Of a stretch of DNA of 64,000 nt, positions 24,190-35,019 are shown piece after piece. The first letter of the stretch is position 1; the number at the start of each line of letters is the position of its first letter. The position numbers were made by a program, and so were the translations under genes. The DNA comes from Trileptium ribeirensis. Taxonomy: Eukaryota > Nematoda > Enoplea > Enoplida > Thoracostomopsidae. The notes beneath the pieces were generated by a model. That model searched no databases. It was not told where the DNA came from and saw only the letters and a list, made by a program, of their open reading frames with translations. The stretch is from contig JASANE010028039.1 of the NCBI GenBank assembly GCA_030248225.1, forward strand, positions 46,948-110,947. The letters are read 5' to 3'.

Positions 24190-24230
24190 CTGAGACAATT
24201 CCTTGGATACCGCGGCGGCAATTATGTGGC
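24190..24230 (-). CDS. Exon 13 of the split host gene
   Basis: Acceptor GTTAACTTTTCAG, 41 bases (phase 1 in, 0 out), donor CTCAG|GTATGC. The peptide is HIIAAAVSKELSQ, the first codon (Gly) shared with exon 12. Both sites are near consensus, and the phase links exon 12 to exon 14. Confidence 0.65.
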
Positions 24231-25468
24231 CTGAAAAGTTAACATTTATTCAAAGCAAATGATACATATATATTATATACTGTAGCTAATGACTTAAAAT
24301 GGGCAATTTGAGCAATTATGCTAACAAACCAAATGACAGGAATGGAATTAGTCATTCTTAAGACAACACAGTATATATCGTATAAATGTTCATCTTTGGA
24401 ACTGTTATATATTATTCATTAAATTAACTCAAAGTAAAATTTAGCTTTCTTCAAGCTCGTTCTCATCATTAAAAATTGTGTCGCAAACTCAGTAAGGTAC
24501 GAATAGCAGCATACGTATTGTCTCGCGCAGAAACCATTATTTATTTATCATTAGCATATGATCTTAATATATTTGTCTGAGTTACACGAACATAAGGGGA
24601 ACTCCTCCGAACTCTCCACGGTGGATATTAGGTTTTGTAAGGTTCCTTGATGTTTTCGGTTATTGCCCCAAGATTATTTCCTTAGTCATGTCCCAGGTCA
24701 ACACGGAGTCATGCGCCTAGATTTACCCAGCTATGTTAAAAATTTAAATAAAATATAGATTTTCACAGGCAATACATCTTCACTGTAAGCCCAGGGTGTT
24801 TACTTAAAATTGTGAAGGCAAGATAACTACTTCAATATTACATGACATTCTATGTCTATTTAATTGCTAAAATCCGTTTTGTGACCAAATTTGAAGACTT
24901 ACCGCACGAACTCACGAAAATCGAGCGAGAATATATTTAGTCTACAAGGACGAAAAGTATCCATTTATTTGTAAGTCTGTGGGATATGACGCCTTGTTTA
25001 GGATTTTAAATTGTGTAGAGGCCAGGTGTTTTCTAGTGAAAGAAAGATGAATTTTCGCTTAATATCATGAAAAGAAATTTATATTTAACTTACTAGATAT
25101 TGCACATAAATCGTTGGAGAAAGGCTTTAATTTTTCAGATTATTGGTCAGAAAACTGGTACAAGACATGCAAAACTTATTGACTATTCTCAATGGAAAGG
25201 ACTGGGAAATTTGGCGGCGTCCGTTTGTGGGTTTTTGGCATAACTCAACTTCTGATTGGCAGATCAGGTCGCGCGATCGCTCATTCGAAGTCTTGAAACT
25301 TTGTGCCCTTTAAAAGAATGCAAAAACCGATTCCCATTCCTTCACCTTAAAAAGGTGTCCGAAAAAGTCCAAGTATGCGAAGCTATCAGCAACTTAACGG
25401 GACGTAAGAGTAAAATTAGGATTTTTGGGTCAATGAACCATGGCGGCGCCATACCCGCGTACCTATAA
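24231..25468. other. Intron 12; nothing recognised
   Basis: AT-rich. A frame at 25256-25468 runs into the start of the tandem array and has no splice support. Confidence 0.4.
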
Positions 25469-26710
25469 ACCCCCAACTACAAGCTATCAGCCTCCCAGGA
25501 CGTAACAGTAAAATTAGAAATTTTGGGTCGATGAACCATGACGACGCCATACCACGTGCCCATAGAGCCATGCATCGCAGAGCAAAATCAACACCAGCAA
25601 TGATTTTGCCATGCCCGAAAACCGCCAAGTAAAACTTTTCAACCGCTCAAGACGTCAAAACAAATTATCGAATTTTGGGTCTAGGCATGAAGAGGCTGCT
25701 ATACTTCAAACCCCATAACTCCGAACCGGAGCCTTAATCGAAAAATAAAAAAGACATCGGCATTTATCATTTTACTATGAAATAAAACTATAAAACAATA
25801 CGAAAGTTAAGATAAAAATAACCTTGCTTCCGTAAAGGGTACTATGAAATGGGGTAAAAACGCTCATTTTGACCTCCGACCCCGAACCACGGGAGCACCA
25901 TACCCTTGTACCCATGGAACCATGGGTCGTAGAGTAAAACCAAAACCGGCAATGAGTTTCCCATGCCCGAAAACCCTCAAGTCAAACTTTTCAGCCACCC
26001 AGGGTATCAGAACAAATTTTCTAATTTTGGGTCGATGAACCATGGGGGTGCCATACCTCAAACCCCTTAACTCCAGAAACGGAGCCTTAATCGAAAAATA
26101 AAAAAAGAGTTCGGCATTAATCACTTTACTATGAAATAAAACCATCCAGAGAAAAATTCGAAAGTTAAGATAAAAATAACATTGCTTCCGTGAAGGGTAC
26201 TAAAATGGGGTGAAAACCCCTCATTTTGACCTCTGACCCCGAACCATGGGGGCGCCATACCCCCATACCAATGGAACCATGGGCCACAGAGTAAAACCAA
26301 CACCGGCAATGAGTTTCCCATGCCCAAAAACCTCCAGGTAAAACTTATCAGCCACCCAAAACGTCAGAACAAATTTTCAAATTTTGGGTCGACGAACCAT
26401 TGGGGCGCCATATCACCGTATTTCAAACCATATAATTCAAGAACCGGAGCCTAAAAATAATCTTTCTTCCGTGAAGTGTACTAAAATGGGGTAAAATGGA
26501 GCAAAGTACCCCCCATTTTGACCCCTGAACTAGAACCCAGATCAAAAAACGATACACGGTAAATCAACTATGCCGGTTCGAATGAGCCCAAGATCATGAA
26601 AATCGATTAAGTCGTTACCGAGTTATGACCGATCACACAAACACAGACGGGATTTAAAAGATTTCGCCCCTGCAACACACAATCTCCACTATGTTTCATT
26701 ACGTTCTGAT
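25469..26710 (+). repeat. Tandem array, unit about 355 bases
   Basis: The landmark AATTTTGGGT followed by CGATGAACCATG recurs at about 25671, 26023 and 26380 (spacing 352 and 357). Each unit also has GCCATACC, ACCGGCAATGAGTTTCCCATGCC, CTTTTCAGCCACCC, GGAGCCTTAATCGAAAAATAAAA, AAAGTTAAGATAAAAATAAC and GAAGGGTACTAAAATGGGG in fixed order. The first unit (25470-25580) is a near-exact match to the copy at 35034-35140. The frames inside are repeat shadows. Confidence 0.85.
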
Positions 26711-27330
26711 AACCAAACAAATGAAAACTCGCATTTTGGAAATCGGGTTGGTCGATCGTAAACCTGAAACCTCTTGAAAAGGTATAATATAGTCAAGTTG
26801 GAGTCTAAATCGTACAACCGTCGTTCAGCGTGCTTGATAGCCTATTGGACACTCGTTACAAAGTAAAAACATGCCGAAATTGGTAAAATTATTTCTGGCA
26901 AAGGGTCGACGGGCCATATTCGGGTTCACAGCGGCCCATGGAGTGGTCCTACAAAAGTAGTATTCAGCAAAGTTGTAGATCTCGATGATCTGATTCTGTA
27001 GGCAAAGCTTGTGTCGCGAGACATTGGCTGCGAAACACTGAAAATCGTATGGCCAGATTTGGCAAAGAACGTTTAAAAACTTGTTTTGCTTTTTGAACCC
27101 TAAGATGGGGTCGGCGTTATTCCCCTGTAACTCATACGCACAGCCTCATTACTCTTATTATCGAATTAAATAAATCTCGAAATCCATCCACTATAAGTTG
27201 AGTCATGCGTGACAAAAACACACACAAAAAAAAAAAGAAATTTTCACGACTATTTCTCATTGCGCCCTCGGTGGAAACTCCGTTCACTACGCTCGCTCAG
27301 ATTCAATTAGGCGTCTAATGAAAAAATATC
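26711..27330 (+). repeat. Composite repeat family, copy next to the array
   Basis: It contains the AACCTCTTGAAAAGGT and GGTCGACGGGCCATATTCGG, GATCTCGATGATCTGATTCTG, GTCGCGAGACATTGG, GGCCAGATTTGGCAAAGAA blocks shared with 7740-8120. It ends with GCGCCCTCGGTGGAAACTCCGTTC and ACTACGCTCGCTC, shared with 13540 and 38020. Confidence 0.55.
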
Positions 27331-27442
27331 GAAAATACATCTATTGAGTCTATCGAAAATCACAGAGAGACAAATACCGTACCTGCGTATGTTCCTGTAA
27401 AAAACAGAAAATTGGCCTTATTATGCAAGGGTGGGTAGTAGT

Positions 27443-28612
27443 CAGGGTATAACCGGAACCGAAATTTTCCGGAACCGGAACCAGCAACCGGAATCGCCCA
27501 TTTAAACCGGATCCGGAACCTGGTCTTCGAAATTTATATATAGTAAAACAGATGATGGAAAAAATGAAGGTATTGTGGATTTAAAATGCATTAATAATAA
27601 CTTTTACATTAAACTTAATGTATTGCGATGGTATTATTGCCTTTCTAAAACTTTAGAGACTGAGGAAGCTAATAATGTTTATTTATCGATCAAATATGTC
27701 GGTTATTGTACATTCAGAGCAAAAAATGTCTTCCACTATACACCATTGCGTATACTGCGTCAAATCGAATGTGCTTACAACGCTTGGAGCGTAGAATACA
27801 CACCTTCGCTCTGTCTCCAGTCGCCTCCCTTTACTACACATACGTTTTTTGCGTGTTCTTCTGTAGGAAACTTAAAATTATTGGTTTATATGATTCTAAG
27901 AGAAAATAATAGATAGAAGGCAACTTTCTGATCAGTGGTCAGAGACATGGTTTAGGCTAGCGTTGGACAAACAGTACCCGTCAGTTAGATCATAATGATG
28001 ATAACTTTCTAATCAGAATGCTATAAATGAGACACATTGTGATGCTGCTCGCACAGTTTCAATAAATACAGTTCATTGCCAAGAAAGCAGTTTCTAGCTG
28101 CGTTGCAGATAACGTTAGTTAACTTCAATTTAGACTGATTTACCAAGTTTACAAGCGCACTGGCGGGTGCTTGACGCAGTTTATGTTAGCCAAGCATACC
28201 CAAAGTACTTCTGCGTAAGCCATACTCTGTTACCGAGTTGGACCGGCTTAATTCAAACGTATCCCACAGACATCTGGATGTGTAAAATAGCTGCTAAAAG
28301 CATCGGCCTGGCTTTGATTTAACAAACTCCTGCAGGTTATTATGAAAAATTCCTGCTCAAATTTTGTGCCCTACTTACGTTTCACACGGCAAATTGATTA
28401 GTTAATCTTTTCTTTTGCTTGGTTGTATTGGAGCTTGATCATTGTATAATATATATTACATACGTTTGGATTACAGGATGAAGCAAAAAGCGTGGAAAAT
28501 TTCAAACAAAGTTTTTAAACCGGAATTCCGGTTCCGGTATGGTTTTTGCCGTTTGCCGGAACCGCAACCGGAACACGATTTTCGCCGGAACCGGAATTCC
28601 GGTTACTCCCTG
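27443..28612 (+). mobile_element. hAT-like non-autonomous transposon, copy C (complete)
   Basis: 1170 bases. The left end is CAGGGTATAACCGGAACC; the right end reversed is CAGGGAGTAACCGGAATTCC, giving terminal inverted repeats that begin CAGGG and continue with CCGGAACCGG-type palindromic blocks (about 60 bases left, 100 right). It is flanked on both sides by the identical 8-base GTAGTAGT (27435-27442 and 28613-28620). Family knowledge: 8-base target duplications and CAGGG-like ends are the hAT pattern. Internal frames (largest 113 codons) show no transposase, so it needs a helper. It lies in intron 12 of the split gene. Confidence 0.88.
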
Positions 28613-28926
28613 GTAGTAGTATATTTTAAATACCCGCCGTGCATGACGACTGTGGTGTCTGACGTTAGCGAAGTATCGGTTTTGTTTTTAACGAAAAAGG
28701 GATAATAGCAAAATCGGGATTTATCTGTATATATAGCCCGGTAGACTAACTATTTACACACAGGCAATCCCGATATCGCCAAAACATAACCTAATTTTGT
28801 GGATAGGTATATTATGATGGCATACCACTGTAAAAAACAAATATGAGCAAAAAAAGAAAAAATATAACAAAATTTAGTTGATAAAATGTTACGCAAGAAC
28901 AATGAAATGTGAGTAGTACAACATAC

Positions 28927-28948
28927 CTGTAGACGCACTGTCCGATCC
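28927..28948 (-). CDS. Exon 12 of the split host gene (22-base micro-exon)
   Basis: Acceptor GCTATTTTTTCAG, exon bases GGATCGGACAGTGCGTCTACAG, donor GTATGTTG. Phase 0 in, 1 out, reading GSDSAST. It continues the acidic Ser-rich text of exon 11 and gives exon 13 the phase it needs. It is short, so support rests on the quality of both splice sites and phase agreement. Confidence 0.6.
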
Positions 28949-29066
28949 CTGAAAAAATAGCAAAATAACATTAAAACAAATTTTTGGGTTATCAGTTTTA
29001 CATAATTTCTTAAGCAACATTAGCATTAGAATATACGTAATACATTTTAGATATACGTACCAATCC

Positions 29067-30559
29067 ATGTTAAAACTTGTACAACGTTCGTATCATTGTT
29101 ATTACAGAATTAAACAATTTCATGCAGCAAAAAGCCTTCTAATTATAACGTCGCATAAGGCTGTCGCTGACATCTCCAAATTGGAGGTGCTTGCATTCTT
29201 TGATACCCGCGACAAATATTTGGATCCGCCTAGGTTCGATGCGTCAGGTCAATTTTTGTTTATTCTTTTTAGAAGTGCCCAGTTAGAAAGAAGTGAAAAT
29301 AATTATGTTCTAAAACTTCATTTGGAAGCAAAAAATATGCTAGATTATTGCTTACATAAGTAACAATTTGCTATACAAATTACGTTAATTCTGAAACACG
29401 GATATCGCAAGAAATTTACAAACATTAACAAGTTCAGAGGATTTTAATAAAATATTCCGCCATTTAATCGGCAGTGCTACCCCACCAGACACGATCTGTT
29501 TACGAACAAAAGCATTCTTATTACAAATTGAACATCTTCTAAACAAATTTAACTCTAAATCGATATTCTTGCGTTGGAATATCATAGGTCCACCAATAAA
29601 TCAAAACATGGTAAAGATAAGACAAATTTTCTATTCAAAAAGATAAACCGTATTATATTCAGAACACTTTTGCGTGGTCGACTATCGCTTGGCTGTGATT
29701 AACTTGATAGACTAAGTACAGAACAAGACCAAAACAAAACTGAATTGAAACGTGTTTTAAGCCAAATTAGTATGAGTTGAATCGTTTCTGAAACACTCAA
29801 TATAGAACAATCTCTCTCAGAGTAAGGCGAATTAGAATCACCGTCTCTGGACCCAGTGAAGGAGTTTTCGTTTTATGTCGCACAAAACCCATAACTTATT
29901 CTTTAGTACGTTCCGATCTTAAACCACCTTATATCTTAACATGTTGTGATTATGTTCCCGGCGACCAAATCCTATTGAAAAATTTTAATTAGATGAGTCG
30001 TTAAAATTTCACCCACTTCGCTTATCGATTGACCCAGAAGTTGCTTCGATACCTTCTGACTAGATATCAAATCACGGCTTTGCCCAGCAGCATTGTTGCC
30101 AAGTCCCGCTTGTGCTCTAGTAATTTGTTCAATCTGAAATAAACTACATCAGTTTTCGCATAATTCTATAACTACTGTGCAGACAACAATGCTGTAATAT
30201 CACTACAGTGCGTAATGGTGGGATAAATCAGAGCGCTTCGTAGCCCTTCTTGCTGCTACCACTTCGGCATAGTGCAGAGCTCAATAAAACAAGAACAATA
30301 ACTCGAGCAAAACCAACTGGTAGATTTGCCACGACAACTGCTAACGTCGCAGAAGGATGGTACGAAGGACTTGTTGATAAGTGATATTGTTAATAACAGT
30401 ATATGCTTGCCTGACGCTTCAGAAGTGGTCGTCCCAAATAGCGTTATCCAAATCCAGATGTCTATTGATTGCTTGATGGACGAACATTCTGAAGATCTTC
30501 GAATCCTCGCAATGGCGAGGCCGGATTACGTGAAAAGAGAAAAAAATGGAGTGAATTAG
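29067..30559 (+). pseudogene. Decayed coding tract of unknown protein
   Basis: Long open pieces follow one another with protein-like composition. 29067-29363 includes LEVLAFFDTRDKYLDPPRFD and ends EAKNMLDYCLHK. 29401-29645 includes IFRHLIGSATPPDTICLRT and FLRWNIIGPP. 29646-29720 reads VLYSEHFCVVDYRLAVINLI, and 29722-29790 includes LSTEQDQNKTELKRVL. 29820-29890 reads ELESPSLDPVKEFSFYVAQN. 30000-30110 includes SLKFHPLRLSIDPEVASI, and 30326-30559 includes LMDEHSEDLRILAMARPDYV. GT and AG flank some breaks (29360 and 29411, a 52-base gap that keeps frame), but most breaks look like stops or frameshifts. I do not recognise the protein. It lies inside intron 11 of the minus-strand gene and ends where a CR1-like element begins. 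Confidence 0.5.
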
Positions 30560-31185
30560 TCATCAAATACATTGAACTTGTGGAGCCTGTGCTTGAATGA
30601 CGCTATCGAAGGGGCTGCCACGACTTCTTCCGGTAGTGAATTCCAGGAGGTAAGGACTCTGAGAGAGAAAAAGTAACGGCGGCAGTTTTGGCGCGGGATG
30701 TCAAGAGCGGCCAGTTTGAAGGGGTGCCCACGAGTTATCGATGGTCCAGCTTTGAAGAATTGGTAAATGTCACAGTCGACGTGTCCATGAAGAAGTTTGT
30801 AAACGTATATGAGGTCACTGTGCTCACGGCGTTGTTGGAGTGATTGAATGCCAAGGAAACGTAGGCGGTTATCGTAATCCCATCCTCGAATGAATGGCAC
30901 AAGTTTCGTGGCGCGCTGTTGGACTTTCTCCAGAACGTCGATGTCGTGTTTGTAGTAAGGGCACCATGAGTTAACAGCATATTCGAGATGCGGCCGAATG
31001 AGTGAGCGGTAAAGGTGAAGCCAAATGTGTTTATTCCAATTGGTTATCGTACGACGGACTATACGGATAACGTTGTCGGCTTGTTGTGCAACTTTGGCGC
31101 AGTGGAGGGAAACTTTCAAGTCTGATTGAATCCAAACTCCCAAATATTGAAGGCTTCGAATCCAATTACGCTTATATTACTGTAT
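30556..31185 (-). pseudogene. CR1-like non-LTR retrotransposon, 3' part
   Basis: 195 open codons matching the C-terminal region after the RT domain of CR1/jockey-type elements: LGVWI.SDLK, IWLHLYRSLIRPHLEYAV, WCPYY, VLEKVQQRATKL, RLRFLGIQSL, RRYFFSLRV, WNSLPEEVV, SFKHRLHKF and stop. The frame continues back to about 31185 (NWIRSLQYLGVW). The RT catalytic core is missing, so the copy is 5'-truncated, as is usual. About half the residues match the element at 42.1 kb, so they are relatives and not recent copies. It abuts the decayed tract at 30559. Confidence 0.8.
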
Positions 31186-31707
31186 AAGACTCAATATTAT
31201 ACACCCTAAACTTTACAATACCAAAAATCACCAAACAAATCAACACATACCAGACTGTTAAAGCTTCATTACATTTCGCACGAAATTCAAACTTAGGAAT
31301 GCCGCAACAGCTAGGACACAGATATGCGTGCTTAGCTTTAACCATAACAATTGGGTAACCTACTTGCATTCATCCAGATTTCATTCGTTGTAAATCCACA
31401 TAAAAGATACATAGATTATTGAAGGTATAAACGACATTGATAAACACAACATTTCTAACAACAGAGACAAGTCGAAGTCTAAAACTCTTAAAGATGTCTT
31501 AACAAATGTCCCTTTAATCTTCTAATCTAGGTATTGGACTTTACACAAAATACTTCAAAAAACACAATCAAGGACAAGAAAGAGATCCCATGACGCATTT
31601 ATCAGCCCCATCTGCAAATTGAAATTGAAAAATAGACTATAGAAAGATAAGAAAATAAAGATGCATGTATGTACGAAATAGCTACCTATATATTGATACG
31701 TACACAT
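31186..31707. other. Intron 11, no feature recognised
   Basis: AT-rich stretch between two retrotransposon fragments. No frame with splice support. Confidence 0.4.
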
Positions 31708-32925
31708 AATCATGGGAGAGGTTGTGTTGACCAGATTTCATCCCTTCGGCAACTACTGGAACTACGTCACAGTACCGGAAAGCGACGTGTGTGGCTTTTG
31801 TCGATTAGAAGGCTGCTTTTGATTCGGTGGACCGCAGCAGCCTTTTATAATCTCATGGAAGCAGATGGACTACCACCAAATCTGCTGAGAATAATCAAAG
31901 AAATGTATTCCGGGAGCAACACCAAAGTGCGGGTCGACGACGCAACGTCATATGCGTTTGCGATAGAAACTGGAGTCCGTCAAGGATCTGTCCAGTCACC
32001 GGTTATGTTAAACTACGTCATAGACTGGGTCCTGTCTGACCTGAGCGCACAACATCCTGGCGTCTCGGTCAGTGATACAACACGAATAATGGATCTTGCA
32101 TACGCCGACGATGTGGCCATATTGGCGGAAGCCGGAGCCGAGCTGCAAGAAGTGTTAAACTTCCTGCAGGAGCGCAGCAGTAGGATTGGGTTAACCATAA
32201 ACGTCCGCAAGACGAAACTCATGACCTGCTGTACAACACAACCAAACCTCCTACTCAGCGGTGAAGCCATCGAAAACGTCGACTCGTTCTGTTATCTGGG
32301 ATCAGTAATTACTGGATCTGGATCATCTGAGGCAGACATAGGCAACCGCATCGCATGTGCCTCTGTGGCTTTTCGTCGCTTGCAGCAAACGTTATAACGT
32401 AAACACAATGTATCCAAAACCACAAAAATGAAAGTCTTCGACGCGTGCATTCGCCCGATCCTTTTTTATGGAGCCGAAACTTGGTCAGTCAAGGCAAAAG
32501 ACGTCCATTCTCTGTCGGTATTCGAACGTTCTTGTCTACGGCGAATTGTTCGGGTCACGAGACTGGACTACGTGCGTAACACAGGCTTATATGCCATGAG
32601 TGGCCAGCGCACGAACGTGGAATCCGAAATAAAACACCGCCGACTAAAGTGGCTCGGTCATGTCTTGCGAATGCACAACGATAGGCTCCCGAAACAAGTT
32701 CTCCTGGCGAGTCCGCCATCAGCCTGGAAAACACCGCGCGGTCGAGCGTTTGTCACCTGGAAGAGATTGGTTGTATCAGAAATGGAGCGAGCCTTCAAAG
32801 ATATCCCGTGGAGGGTTTGGCGACGCAGTCCTATAGAAATATTACAGGAAGCAGCACAGGACCGGTCTGGTTGGAGATCACGGATTCTTGAAGATTTAGC
32901 GCCCCAACACGGGGCCAGGTATTGA
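31708..32925 (+). pseudogene. RTE-like non-LTR retrotransposon, 5'-truncated reverse transcriptase
   Basis: It reads GRGCVDQISSLRQLLE at the start, GVRQGSVQSPVMLNYVIDWV near 31976, LAYADDVAIL near 32095, KTKLMTC and FCYLGSVITG near 32290. After an in-frame TAA at 32395 the same frame continues with PILFYGAETWSVK, RRLKWLGHVLRM and the end near 32925. Block A (AAFDSVDRSSLL, about 31810) sits in another frame and has a TAG in it, so a small insertion and a stop lie there. The endonuclease is absent (5' truncation). The YADD and GVRQG blocks are intact. This is the best preserved RTE copy in the window. Confidence 0.85.
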
Positions 32926-33850
32926 CAGTATTCACACATAATCATAAAGTTCGACTGAATACACTTCAGGTCTATTCGGTCGTTGTTCATACCGAAATCA
33001 GGTGTTCACCATCGTAAAACTGATACCACGTACAATAGCAATTATTACTTATATAAGCCTACACAAAACCTAGGTGCTGTTTTTGGTCGGTTTAGGAAAA
33101 CGTTATTATCAACAGCATTTTTCGTATATTTCAACACATGTAAACGTTATTATTCAGCATGTCATTTGATGAACACGGACAAACCCACGGATTAATGCGC
33201 AAATTGCGTTCGTAAATCACAGAGTATACGTTCGCTTGGCTAAACTGTAAATACAGAATGACAGAAATATGAACGCGAATTTTCGGACGATTCATTTCGT
33301 GAATTTGACAAAAGAACAACAATGATGTACCCATCTAACGCGGACTCGCGCATTACAGAGATACGTCGGAGTCACTATTAATGTAACGACAACGGAGAAA
33401 ATCACAGTATATGCCTTGCTATTTGGTAAAGCTGATCTGTTTCTGAGGATCCACAAGCTTCACAATACGGTACTTTATTAAAATACTAAATTATTCTTTG
33501 TTACTACAGAAACATACAACAAAAATGTAGAGGACTATAATTATTGTTTAATTATGAAGTATGGTGAACATGAAACTAATATCGACATAATATAGAAATC
33601 ATTATGCATCATTTCTTTAAACAGTTATCCAGAAAGAAAATTAAGATCAAACAAGAAAAATGTAAACGGCTCACAAGTTGATGGAATGGAGGTGGACCAA
33701 CAGTATACGTCAACTGATGGACGACGTGATCGACTCACAGTACTATGCAGAAAATTCTACCTATTTGTGAACGTGATCAAAACCGGATACCAATATATGT
33801 GCTGAATAGTTTGTGGACAATTTGCGCAATAGCAAATATACAAAAATCAC
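32926..33850. other. Intron 11; probable 3' end of the RTE copy then no feature
   Basis: The first tens of bases after 32925 are likely the element's 3' tail. No repeat motif or polyA clearly marks its end. The remainder is AT-rich with no exon supported. Confidence 0.4.
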
Positions 33851-33897
33851 CTCAGATTCAGCTTCACTTTCACTTGTATTCATTTTCGATACGTCTC
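33851..33897 (-). CDS. Exon 11 of the split host gene
   Basis: Acceptor ATCTACTGTTTTAG, 47 bases (phase 1 in, 0 out), donor CTGAG|GTGATTTTTG. The peptide is DVSKMNTSESEAESE, an acidic Ser/Glu tract. Its first codon (Arg) is completed by the last base of exon 10. Confidence 0.7.
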
Positions 33898-34061
33898 CTA
33901 AAACAGTAGATATTGTATATACATCGATAAGGTAAACCTTTCACTTCCCACTTATATATATTTTGCAAATCCGGTATGACGATAAAGAGAATAACTAGGT
34001 AATTCGTTGTGGACAAACAAAACACTGTAAGTAATCGCACGCAATATATTTGTATTTATAC

Positions 34062-34226
34062 TGCAGTAGTATGGTGTTCCGGCGGAGTCATACAAATATA
34101 AAACATAAATTCGAGAACAGTTGTGACCCAGGGGAACGGAAGCGGACCCAAACAAGGTAATTTGTTCATGCATTTTTAATTCGACGGTCACCACAGCATT
34201 TTTTGTTTGCCAAGAAATCTCGTGGT
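34062..34226 (-). CDS. Exon 10 of the split host gene
   Basis: Acceptor TGATCCATTTCAG, 165 bases (phase 1 in and out), donor TGCA|GTATAAATAC. The peptide begins HEISWQTKNAVVTVELKM and ends YDSAGTPYYC. The frame would continue to a TAA at 33952 if the donor were ignored. Splicing is preferred because exon 11 then follows in phase after a 164-base intron. The intron before it is only 39 bases. No domain recognised; alternating hydrophobic residues suggest beta strands. Confidence 0.7.
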
Positions 34227-34265
34227 CTGAAATGGATCAGTAAAGGGTCACCAACCACATCGTAC

Positions 34266-34352
34266 CTCTCAAGTAAATTTCGGCTTCCATAAAGTCGGTC
34301 GCCATCTCCAGCATCCAATAAGTATTTTGAAACGACATGAAAAATAATCGTT
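34266..34352 (-). CDS. Exon 9 of the split host gene
   Basis: Acceptor AGCGTTTTTGTTAG, 87 bases (phase 1 in and out), donor TTGAGAG|GTACGATG. The peptide begins RLFFMSFQNTYWMLEM and ends EAEIYLR. Alternative reading: the frame is open upstream to ATG-ATG at 34399-34404, with an upstream stop 18 bases before. That would give a first exon with a hydrophobic, signal-like start (VVLFVIAFLL), followed by exon 10 read to the TAA at 33952, 137 residues in all. Phase fit with exon 8 favours the internal-exon reading, but both are possible. Confidence 0.55.
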
Positions 34353-34404
34353 CTAACAAAAACGCTATAACAAACAATACAACAGCTTTTATAGTGACCA
34401 TCAT

Positions 34405-35019
34405 AAATTCTGAGCCCCCAACTCAACGGACTTTTAGTATCATATTGATGCTGTGTAGAGGCCAACTAAACATGTATCTATTATTTCAATTGCTTGTTTT
34501 CCAACTCAATATTATCAATATCGGATACTTATTTGTGTCAACAGCCACTATAGAAGGTATATAGTGAAAAACTTCACGCAAACCATCCATATACAGGACA
34601 CTGAAATTAATATCAACGACAGAAGCCGAAAGCATGCAAACGAATATCGTCACTACAAATTTCATGCAAAACTACAATGGTCAAAACTGACCAGGTCTTT
34701 AAAGTTGTAAAAATTGAAAATTCATCTTAGTTATTTCATTTTACACCGATCTGTCGTTAAAAATACATAATTTGCAAAGCCGAAATAGCTCGGCGTGTGA
34801 TGAACACCAACACTCCTTATCACCAATAATTCTGTCAAAGTGGTACTAGCTTACCCCTGACACTAGTAACTCTACCGAGATTGCAGAACGTAGCAAAGCA
34901 TAGGTACACCTGCGCCTTTTGCGTACACAGCCAATCACCTCTTGATAGCATACGTCGATATGTTATATGTGGATATCACAATACGGCACAAGTTAGAATA
35001 AAACTAGTTTCCCATGCCC
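34405..35019. other. Intron 8, no feature recognised
   Basis: AT-rich. The 34337-34564 plus frame is the complement of exon 9 and its acceptor region. Confidence 0.4.

Noticed and set aside
25844..26327. Several 64 to 93 codon frames in both strands
   Set aside because: They recur with the 355-base tandem unit and carry no splice sites.
26560..26600. GGTTCGAAT, a possible tRNA B box
   Set aside because: No A box or cloverleaf around it, and the text is part of the repeat also seen at 35.47 kb.
28750..28971. 73-codon minus frame
   Set aside because: Only its 22-base segment between AG and GT fits the exon chain; the rest is intron.
34166..34465. 99-codon minus frame
   Set aside because: It reads through the 39-base intron in the wrong frame; the split reading of exons 9 and 10 is better.
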